Shown: positions 1-5,394 of the stretch, in pieces | Layout: every line of letters begins with the position of its first letter | How positions within the stretch are numbered: the stretch's first letter is position 1 | Assembly: GCA_021781185.1 (NCBI GenBank) | Contig: JAJXXI010000339.1 | Location: forward strand, 1 to 5,394 | From: a bacterium | GTDB lineage: Bacteria > Verrucomicrobiota > Verrucomicrobiia > Limisphaerales > UBA11358 | DNA: 5,394 nucleotides | Reading direction: 5' to 3' | Translations under genes and position numbers: made by a program | Notes under the pieces: generated by a model | What the model was told of the DNA's origin: nothing | Databases searched by the model: none | The model's input: the letters and a program-made list of their open reading frames with translations, nothing else

Positions 1-2504
1 TGGAGGATTTCGCCGCTGGGATCAAAAATGTTCGTGTAAGACGCCAGCGTGCCGAAGCTGCTGTAATAGACAAAATTGGTCGGACGTCCCAGCGTGTTCC
101 GGTTAATGGCCAAAGCCAGTTGGCCGTTGATGGAAACGGAGGTGACCCGCTTCAGGGTTCCAATGTAACCGCCACCTTCCCCATAATACTGGTAGGTAAT
201 GCAATTCGGCCGGGTGCCGAGAATGGGATCGTATGGATCAGCCGTTGAATCAAGCGTATCGCTGATGCCCTCCAGTCCGCCAACCGACTTTCTTAACCAA
301 TGTTTGATGCTGGCTTTTTGGTAATCGGCTGTCGGCATGTCAAACCCATCAACCAGCCAGTCGGCGCTAATCTCTTGATATTGCCTGCGGTTCCAATGAA
401 AACTCATCCCGGAGGTTGAATCCCCGTCGCCGGGATAGGGAATGCTGTCCGGAGAGTTTGCCCGATAAACATAGAGTTGATGATCTCCCGTCGGCTCGGT
501 AATCAACACGGCGCGTTCCGTATAGCCGCCGCCATCCGTGCCGGAATAATATTGGAATGAATTCGTCCCGTATGGCGTAATCATGTTGGTAATCTCGTAG
601 CTGCTGTCATATTTGAATGACGTGGACATTCCCTGGGCATCCGTGATGCTCGTAAGTATCGGTGCAAATGGATAATATGCTCCGAAAACGTAGTTGAAAT
701 GGGCGGAAAAATCATACGGATTGGTCACGGCGGTGATATCGGGCTGGACCAGGTTGAAGCCGTTCACAGTCAAAGTGTTGGTTTGCCCATCCGCATCCAC
801 CACGTCATTGACCAATTGAGCGGTGCCCTCGGCCGCATAATCCATTCGTTGCAGGGTGCGTCCATACCGGTCCAGCCGTTGGGTCAGAAAGAAATTGGTG
901 ATGGATGAAAAATAGTTCTGCGAAAAGCCATAGACGTTCTGGGAACCGGTCGGAGTCTGTATTGCCATCACAGAACCACCGTCCCCGGCGCAGGTTTCTC
1001 CGGTGGAGAATAGCTTTCGCCCAGTTTTGTAATCAAGGGTTCCACCGGGGTCAAACCCGGCAACGCCCCCGCTGGCAAGATGATTGTCAACCGTGCTTGA
1101 ACCGGTTTCCGGTTGCAACAGGCCCAGCCAGTTGCACGACCAGTCGGGACCAAAACTTTCAGTTTGCTCCCCTATATACTCACCACGGCTTTTGTAGCTC
1201 AATGTCAGCTTCATCCATTTGCCGTTGGACTGGCGGTAAAGCAACGGCGTGTCCTTGAGCCAGAGGGTCATATACGGCTCGGAAACATACCATTGGGGCA
1301 TTCCGCAATCCGGACACGACGGCGGCGGCGGCGTGCCCCCGTTGCTGGCGCCGTCATTCGCGGACGGCGGATCGCAGTTCGAATCGGCACTGTCATTGTC
1401 ACTGTCCGGCGGGCAGCCATCGGGCGGTCCGTCATCGTCCGAATCCTCAATCGCATTGGGGTATCCTTTGCCGTAGATACTGGCACATTCAGATTTGGTG
1501 AGCCTCCGCCAACTGGCTGGAACCTTGTCTTTGGGCAGGATGAAATCGCCGCTGGCTTCGGCTTCGATGGTGTCAGCATCCATCCAGACCTGCCTTTCAA
1601 AGGTGGGATCTTCAACCAGATAACGGCCGTTCTTTTCCGCAATGATGGCCGCATAGTGATTGAGCTTCCAATGAACCACGCAGGGCACCACCAGCTCAGC
1701 CCCGTTCGGTTGGTGAACGGCCTCCACATCCATTCCATTGGTCCGGGCGATTTCCAGCAGCTCATTCATGTGGAACCCGCCATCAGGGGAATCCATCTCA
1801 TACAATTTGCGGCACAGTTGCGCATCCAGATGCAGCGCCGAGGCCATGTGGCCCAGGGCAAAGGAACCACAGCGGAATGAAACGCCGGGCCGGGCGTTCA
1901 TCACACCCAGTCCCTCCCTGGTTTCCTCTATCGTCGTGCCATACATGCCCAGGGACAATTTCAGGGTGTCCAATTGCTTGAACATCGCATTAAGTTTGTC
2001 TTTCCGGCCCAGACTCGCCAGCAACCGCGTCCAGCCCGCAAACGCACGGACAGCGAGAGATTGGGTTGCACCGTCTTTGCCGTCCTTTGTGGCTTCCCAT
2101 GCCATTTCCCAATGCGCCAGCGCCAGGCTGTAACGTCCGTGGCTCCGATAATACTCCGCCAGATTCACATTCAATGCCGGTGCCCAGCCTGATTGCGGAT
2201 ATGCTTTTAGAAAACCTTCCAAGGCGTTAAAGCCCGCCTTGACACCATTCGTTTTGAAAAGGTTGATGTCGGCCATTATTGCTTCAAATTCGGCGTCGCC
2301 CGGCTTCTGCGGGCCTGTCCATTGCAAAGGCGAGCCAAACAACGGCTGACTTTGGACCTGCTCAACATATGAACTGCCTGCCACAGCGAAGCCGGGGGGC
2401 ACAAATAACAGCAGGAATCCGGCGGCCAGTGGTGCCTGTAGACAGGCAAAGCGCCAAAGGGGATTGTTCCGTGAGAGAATATGGTGATGGGCCTTCATAG
2501 TCAT
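1..2504 (-). CDS. Secreted TPR / C39-like peptidase / RHS-YD repeat protein (3' end outside window)
   Basis: I read this frame by hand: 834 complete codons with no stop from ATG at 2504 to the left edge. Residues 1-42 look like a signal peptide. Residues about 86-185 are TPR-like helices, for example NLAEYYRSHGRYSLALAHW at 114-132. Residues about 200-335 resemble a C39-type cysteine peptidase: RCGSFAL (Cys212), NHYAAII (His283) and VEDPTF (Asp299). Residues 353-400 are an Asp/Cys/Pro-rich linker. From about 405 the sequence looks like the opening of an RHS shell (SEPYMTLWLKDTPLLY, then LTLSYKSR). YD-like strands follow, such as ITDAQGMSTSFKYD (620-633) and TLGRPTNFVYY (804-814). RHS proteins generally form a beta-cocoon around a C-terminal polymorphic domain; that part is not seen here. 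The gene lies 13 bases after the beta-helix protein gene on the same strand, so co-transcription is likely. The start could instead be the second ATG at 2498. Substrate and role are unknown; architecture is confident, peptidase activity is not. Confidence 0.9.
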   Translation of the reverse strand, partial: MTMKAHHHILSRNNPLWRFACLQAPLAAGFLLLFVPPGFAVAGSSYVEQVQSQPLFGSPLQWTGPQKPGDAEFEAIMADINLFKTNGVKAGFNALEGFLKAYPQSGWAPALNVNLAEYYRSHGRYSLALAHWEMAWEATKDGKDGATQSLAVRAFAGWTRLLASLGRKDKLNAMFKQLDTLKLSLGMYGTTIEETREGLGVMNARPGVSFRCGSFALGHMASALHLDAQLCRKLYEMDSPDGGFHMNELLEIARTNGMDVEAVHQPNGAELVVPCVVHWKLNHYAAIIAEKNGRYLVEDPTFERQVWMDADTIEAEASGDFILPKDKVPASWRRLTKSECASIYGKGYPNAIEDSDDDGPPDGCPPDSDNDSADSNCDPPSANDGASNGGTPPPPSCPDCGMPQWYVSEPYMTLWLKDTPLLYRQSNGKWMKLTLSYKSRGEYIGEQTESFGPDWSCNWLGLLQPETGSSTVDNHLASGGVAGFDPGGTLDYKTGRKLFSTGETCAGDGGSVMAIQTPTGSQNVYGFSQNYFSSITNFFLTQRLDRYGRTLQRMDYAAEGTAQLVNDVVDADGQTNTLTVNGFNLVQPDITAVTNPYDFSAHFNYVFGAYYPFAPILTSITDAQGMSTSFKYDSSYEITNMITPYGTNSFQYYSGTDGGGYTERAVLITEPTGDHQLYVYRANSPDSIPYPGDGDSTSGMSFHWNRRQYQEISADWLVDGFDMPTADYQKASIKHWLRKSVGGLEGISDTLDSTADPYDPILGTRPNCITYQYYGEGGGYIGTLKRVTSVSINGQLALAINRNTLGRPTNFVYYSSFGTLASYTNIFDPSGEIL
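1365..1445 (-). repeat. Tandem Asp/Cys repeat, thrombospondin-type-3-like, in the RHS protein linker
   Basis: Residues 354-366 (DSDDDGPPDGCPP) and 367-380 (DSDNDSADSNCDPP) are two adjacent degenerate copies. The first fits D-x-D-x-D-G-x-x-D, the calcium-binding pattern of thrombospondin type 3 repeats. A Gly/Asn/Ser stretch, four prolines and a Cys-Pro-Asp-Cys motif (397-400) follow, leading into the RHS shell. Confidence 0.6.
1500..1907 (-). other. C39-like cysteine peptidase domain of the RHS protein
   Basis: Residues about 200-335 contain Cys212 in RCGSFALG, His283 in a hydrophobic strand (HYAAIIAEKNGRYLVEDP) and Asp299. The Cys-His gap is 71 residues and the His-Asp gap 16. The latter equals the gap I recall for C39 bacteriocin-transporter peptidases such as ComA (His96, Asp112). 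The Gln normally six residues before the Cys is replaced by Pro206. Transglutaminase-type papain folds share the Cys-His-Asp order and remain an alternative. Activity is not shown by sequence. Confidence 0.65.
1950..2249 (-). other. TPR-like helical region of the RHS protein
   Basis: Residues about 86-185 are helical, with TPR spacing of Leu, Tyr, Gly, Tyr, Ala and Ala. The segment ending FLKAYPQS (98-105) looks like the second helix of one repeat. Residues 110-137 form the clearest full repeat, and RAFAGWTRLLASLGRKDKL (153-171) a weaker one. TPRs usually mediate protein contacts; here the block directly precedes the peptidase-like domain. Confidence 0.6.
2379..2504 (-). other. Signal peptide of the RHS protein
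   Basis: Residues 1-42 have a basic and His-containing n-region (MTMKAHHHILSR), a hydrophobic core (PLAAGFLLLFVPPGFAVA) and a likely signal peptidase I site Ala-Val-Ala before Gly43. This predicts Sec export of the RHS protein. Cys21 sits before the main hydrophobic run and does not form a lipobox, so a lipoprotein is unlikely. Confidence 0.75.
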
Positions 2505-2520
2505 TTGGGGTGAGAGTTTA
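2499..2520 (-). promoter_or_regulatory. Gene junction and start region of the RHS gene; no Shine-Dalgarno seen
   Basis: The upstream stop TAA (2520-2518) is followed by 13 bases and then two in-frame start codons, ATG-ACT-ATG, at 2504 and 2498. The spacer (ACTCTCACCCCAA) has no GGAGG-like sequence. The nearest purine-rich stretch (GGAAG) lies inside the upstream gene, about 24 bases from the first ATG. Initiation may therefore depend on translational coupling or an SD-independent mechanism. Confidence 0.5.
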
Positions 2521-5394
2521 TGGTATTACGCTTCCGTCTTTTGGCTGGGCGATGATGACCTGCAATCCCAGGTCGCCAACGACATTCCAGCCGATTTCTC
2601 CGGAATCAATCAGGCCATTGCCATTGGCGTCCTCGGTATAATCGGGAATCCCGTCGCCGTTGTTGTCCAGCGGAATTCCGTTGGTGTCCGTGGCAACGTA
2701 GTGGTAGCCAATGTCCACAATGGAGTTGGTTTCCGGCACCTGGCTGGTCTGGGTGGTGAAATGATAAAGCCCGACTTGATCCGCCGTGGTGCTGCCCTTG
2801 TCAATCAGCGGGCTGCCCGATGGCAGATAAAAATTTCCAAACCAACTGGTCTGCCAGTTGAATGTCAACAAGTTGGTTACATCGTGAGTGCCAAGGATTG
2901 GCAGCCGGGCGGCATTTGTCAGAAAAGCATTATAGTCGCAGTAGGTATAATTGGTATCCATGCTGAAGGTGGTGCCATCAAAGGCGGAATTCACAACCGA
3001 TACCGGCCAGGTTCCTCCGTGGCTCGTAAAAATTTGCCCCCCGCGCATGGTGCAATTTTGCAGGAACAAACATGAACCGGGATCTTGAGCCCCCACGATC
3101 GCGCGGAAAAACAGGTCGTTCGTCAGATTTAAATAGAGATTGTATCCCGCAACTCCTCCACTCCAAAATTCACTGTTGTTGGCCGTAATGGACAAATAGC
3201 CGTAGTCATCACGGAACAGGTTGTCGTTATCAGCAAACGTGTCAGCCAATAAAAAATTCGCCATAATTGAGGAAACGACAGATGGACTCGTGCCCCAACC
3301 AGTCAGGCCGCCGGTTCCATAGCCTGCCGTTAAATCCCGTTCCTGCACCGTGTTCAACCGCCCCCAATAATCAAAAGCGGTGGCTGTGCCGTTAAAAACG
3401 GCCGAGGCACTGTTTAGCAGGTGCAGCCCATCGCCTGCATGGTAATAGCCCGAGGAAGTGCGGAACCAACCCACGGCGGTTCCGGCACCGAACGTGATGT
3501 TCGAGTTGACCTGACAACCACCAAAGCTGTAATCCAGCGGATCATAATGATACCCCAGATCAGGCGATGAACTTGTGTCCCGTTGGGCCTGCACTGCAAA
3601 ATTAGTCGCTACCGCAAAGATGACATTGGTATAGGCAATCGGCGGATGGGTGGTCCTCAACCCAAGACCGGACAATAACGTGGCATCAATATTGGTGGTG
3701 CCGGCATTGGTAAAATTACACCCGTTGGCCAGGTAATAGCCGCCCCCGCCAACAGATTGAAATGGATAAGAGAAGTTGGTGACGGCGGATGAACCCACCA
3801 TCGGTGCCTGATAAAAGCCGTTGTTCCGGCCCGCAATTGTTCCACTGCCCCCCAATAGGTTGGTGACATTAACCAGGACGCAATTTGTCAGTCCAAAAGT
3901 TGAACTGCCACTCATCGAATCCAAATAAGCCGCCCCACTAAATGTTCCATTTTGTGCTGAAACAGAAGCCGTTCCTGTAATTAGATTTGTCGCTGTATTC
4001 ACAAACAGAACATTCCCCAAGAACAAGCTTCCGCCGTAAATGTTAACACCATTTTGGCAATTGACGAACTGAGCATTGTAGATTTTGAGGTCCATGCCTG
4101 CGCTTGTTAATGCAGTCTTGGCATACGAGACACGCCAGCCGGCCAATGGATCAAAGGAAAATCCATTGGGTTGCAGCATGGGGTTGCCATAGTAGCCCGT
4201 AGGGGTTCCCGAACCGATGCTTTGTCCGATGCTGTTATCATCCACGGCGGTGAAGACCACGGGGCGATAGCTGTCACCTTTCCAAACGATACCGGGAGTG
4301 GTTCCAGGTGGACCCGGATTGATGTTAATGGTTCCCGAGGCCGCAAATTTGATGACCGTTCCGCCTTCAAACGTGTTGGTGCCGTAGGAGGACATTGAAC
4401 CTGAAATGTAATAGGTCGTATCCGATCGGAACGTGTAGTTGGTAAAGCCGCCCACCAACTGCTGATAATCCAGCACATAACCTTGGTCGGGCCGGTCTGC
4501 GGCGGCCATTTTCATGGGCTGCTGGTCTGACAGCCCCGCCGGTGCCCGCGGAAAATCGAAATTTTTAGAGGCCATCACCGGCAATTTTCTCCAGTCGGAT
4601 GCCTGTTCCGGCAATTGCAGCAATTCCGGCTCTATGGCTTTCACCGACACTTTTTCCAGCAGATAGGTCCGGCCTTGGATGGTCATATACCGCTTCACCA
4701 CCGGGACATTGGGTTCTTGGGCACCAAAATTAAATGCCTTGCCGTGGTTTAACTGAACGGTGCCCCAGCTCACTTCCTGATCGGGCTCCAAAGTGTCGGC
4801 TTCGGCCTGACCGGGCCGCAATGCAGCGGCGGGAGGATCAATGAACTCCGTAAACACCTCCAGCTCAGTGGTCGCTGGGTTCATGCCATAGGTTTCCGGG
4901 GCCGGCGGTTGTTCATGCAGGATGACATCCTGTTCAAACACCCCTTTTCGATAAGTGTATTGCACATCCGCCTTCAACCCGGCAAACGCATCCGGATAGA
5001 GCACCTGATTACTGGAAACAACTTCACCCTGCGAATCCTGCAACTGCGCGACCAGCACGGCATCACCAGTGGACGTGTCGTGATACATCAGGCCCAGGAT
5101 GTTGCTCCGCAGCCGTTTTCCATCTGGCGTCTGCATGTCAATGGCCCCGGAGGAATTGAGATTATTGGCAAAGATCACCTGGTATTGGCCCTGCCGGGCA
5201 ATGGCCCCGCCCGGATAGGATTCGATCTCCTCCTTTGATGCCTGCCACTGGCCGCTGGCATCCTGGTAGTTCAATCCCGAGGCCAGTTCGGTGTAACGAT
5301 GGATTTTGGGCACCGCCTTTCCATCCGGCCCCAGTTCGTAACTCGTTTTTTCCCATACGCGATGGTTGGCTCCCTGGCTTACCACGGCATATGC
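2518..5394 (-). CDS. Large secreted beta-helix protein with C-terminal EF-hand-type loops (5' end outside window)
   Basis: The frame is open from the right edge to TAA at 2520-2518, giving 958 in-window residues (numbered from the codon at 5394). Residues 1-3 are Ala-Tyr-Ala, resembling a signal peptidase site, so the true start is probably just beyond the edge; the GTG at 5385 would fall at the mature N-terminus. Residues about 4-190 form a globular domain with a style I recall from uncharacterised Verrucomicrobiota exported proteins (YTELASGLNY, ASKEEIE, LTEFIDPP-like segments). From about 317 come Gly/Asn/Thr/Ser-rich short strands typical of right-handed parallel beta-helices (TFEGGTVIKF, then IVWKGDSYRPVVFTAVDD). 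They form two modules ending in DLGYHY (612-617) and DIGYHY (894-899). Residues 910-933 are two adjacent calcium-loop motifs, followed by a tail ending QPKDGSVIP. No pectate-lyase catalytic signature was recognised, so a binding, adhesive or structural surface role is more likely than enzymatic, but function is unknown. The RHS gene follows directly. Confidence 0.9.
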   Translation of the reverse strand, partial: AYAVVSQGANHRVWEKTSYELGPDGKAVPKIHRYTELASGLNYQDASGQWQASKEEIESYPGGAIARQGQYQVIFANNLNSSGAIDMQTPDGKRLRSNILGLMYHDTSTGDAVLVAQLQDSQGEVVSSNQVLYPDAFAGLKADVQYTYRKGVFEQDVILHEQPPAPETYGMNPATTELEVFTEFIDPPAAALRPGQAEADTLEPDQEVSWGTVQLNHGKAFNFGAQEPNVPVVKRYMTIQGRTYLLEKVSVKAIEPELLQLPEQASDWRKLPVMASKNFDFPRAPAGLSDQQPMKMAAADRPDQGYVLDYQQLVGGFTNYTFRSDTTYYISGSMSSYGTNTFEGGTVIKFAASGTININPGPPGTTPGIVWKGDSYRPVVFTAVDDNSIGQSIGSGTPTGYYGNPMLQPNGFSFDPLAGWRVSYAKTALTSAGMDLKIYNAQFVNCQNGVNIYGGSLFLGNVLFVNTATNLITGTASVSAQNGTFSGAAYLDSMSGSSTFGLTNCVLVNVTNLLGGSGTIAGRNNGFYQAPMVGSSAVTNFSYPFQSVGGGGYYLANGCNFTNAGTTNIDATLLSGLGLRTTHPPIAYTNVIFAVATNFAVQAQRDTSSSPDLGYHYDPLDYSFGGCQVNSNITFGAGTAVGWFRTSSGYYHAGDGLHLLNSASAVFNGTATAFDYWGRLNTVQERDLTAGYGTGGLTGWGTSPSVVSSIMANFLLADTFADNDNLFRDDYGYLSITANNSEFWSGGVAGYNLYLNLTNDLFFRAIVGAQDPGSCLFLQNCTMRGGQIFTSHGGTWPVSVVNSAFDGTTFSMDTNYTYCDYNAFLTNAARLPILGTHDVTNLLTFNWQTSWFGNFYLPSGSPLIDKGSTTADQVGLYHFTTQTSQVPETNSIVDIGYHYVATDTNGIPLDNNGDGIPDYTEDANGNGLIDSGEIGWNVVGDLGLQVIIAQPKDGSVIP
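2596..2667 (-). other. Two adjacent EF-hand-type calcium loops at the C-terminus of the beta-helix protein
   Basis: Residues 910-921 (DNNGDGIPDYTE) and 922-933 (DANGNGLIDSGE) each carry acidic or amide residues at loop positions 1, 3, 5, 9 and 12, Gly at 6 and an aliphatic at 7. This is the standard EF-hand 12-residue loop. They abut without the usual flanking helices, as in dockerin-like or extracellular calcium-binding segments. Confidence 0.7.
2698..2943 (-). repeat. Closing segment of beta-helix module 2 (ends DIGYHY)
   Basis: Residues about 818-899 run through V-T-N-L, a FYLPSGSPLIDKGS strand, a Gly-Leu-Tyr turn and D-I-GYHY. The 'SPLIDKGS ... DIGYHY' form is typical of the end of a beta-helix. 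It matches the layout of the segment encoded at 3544-3828, pointing to an internal duplication. Confidence 0.55.
3544..3828 (-). repeat. Closing segment of beta-helix module 1 (ends DLGYHY)
   Basis: Residues about 523-617 parallel the segment encoded at 2698-2943. Shared order: an N-x-F segment, V-T-N, a YYL-x-x-G strand, a Gly-Thr-Thr run, a Gly-Leu turn and a final D-L-GYHY. This copy is the longer and more diverged one. Confidence 0.55.

Noticed and set aside
1321..1332. GGC trinucleotide run (four units)
   Set aside because: It encodes four consecutive prolines in the linker; too short to call a microsatellite or phase-variable tract, and triplet changes would keep frame.
1268..1765. A 165-codon minus-strand ORF
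   Set aside because: Same strand but a different frame from the RHS gene; Arg/Thr/Met-rich composition without domains. It is a frame shadow over the linker and peptidase region.
1113..1880. A 255-codon plus-strand ORF
   Set aside because: It lies wholly opposite the RHS frame, is rich in Arg runs from antisense of Pro/Ser/Asp codons, has no recognisable domain, and overlaps the well-supported C39-like and linker regions.
1..2504. A possible non-coding or pseudogene stretch on the left side
   Set aside because: The minus-strand frame read from 2504 to base 3 gives exactly 834 sense codons with no stop and coherent domains, so the gene is intact within the window.
2505..2517. A promoter or terminator between the two genes
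   Set aside because: Only 13 bases, no hairpin with a T-run and no room for -35/-10 elements; an operon junction is simpler.
4000..4446. Pectate lyase or other polysaccharide lyase activity for the beta-helix protein
   Set aside because: The coil pattern resembles a beta-helix, but I could not find a conserved catalytic set, so no enzymatic function is assigned.
4107..4478. A 123-codon minus-strand ORF and similar short ORFs within 2518-5394
   Set aside because: They overlap the long open frame of the beta-helix protein, whose composition and motifs are coherent throughout.

Overview
The window holds two large protein-coding genes on the minus strand, read right to left. They are separated by only 13 bases and together fill nearly all of the 5394 bases. 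Both run off the window: the upstream gene (2518-5394) lacks its 5' end, and the downstream gene (1-2504) lacks its 3' end. I see no RNA genes, mobile elements, CRISPR array, promoter or terminator. No stretch over 300 bases is without a gene.

The upstream gene encodes a large exported protein of at least 958 residues. The in-window sequence opens with Ala-Tyr-Ala, like the end of a signal peptide. A conserved-looking N-terminal domain follows, then two successive right-handed beta-helix-like modules, each closing on a D-(L/I)-GYHY motif. Two back-to-back EF-hand-type calcium loops and a short tail end the protein.

The downstream gene has 834 complete codons in the window and no stop. It begins with a signal peptide, followed by TPR-like helices, a C39-like papain-fold cysteine peptidase domain (Cys212, His283, Asp299) and an Asp/Cys/Pro-rich linker. 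An RHS/YD-repeat-type shell then continues past the left edge. It is easily missed because it has no stop codon in the window and contains long shadow ORFs in other frames.

The architecture, the Thr-Asn-rich beta-helix style and the pairing of such a protein with an RHS protein resemble what I recall from Verrucomicrobiota, especially Pedosphaera-like soil and groundwater lineages. This is an inference from protein style, with no marker gene to confirm it. A plausible reading is a co-transcribed export cassette: a surface beta-helix protein plus a large RHS protein whose C-terminus, possibly a variable effector tip, lies outside the window. The most unusual element is the C39-like domain fused in cis to the N-terminal side of the RHS shell. 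It has the expected triad geometry but no Gln at the usual oxyanion position.
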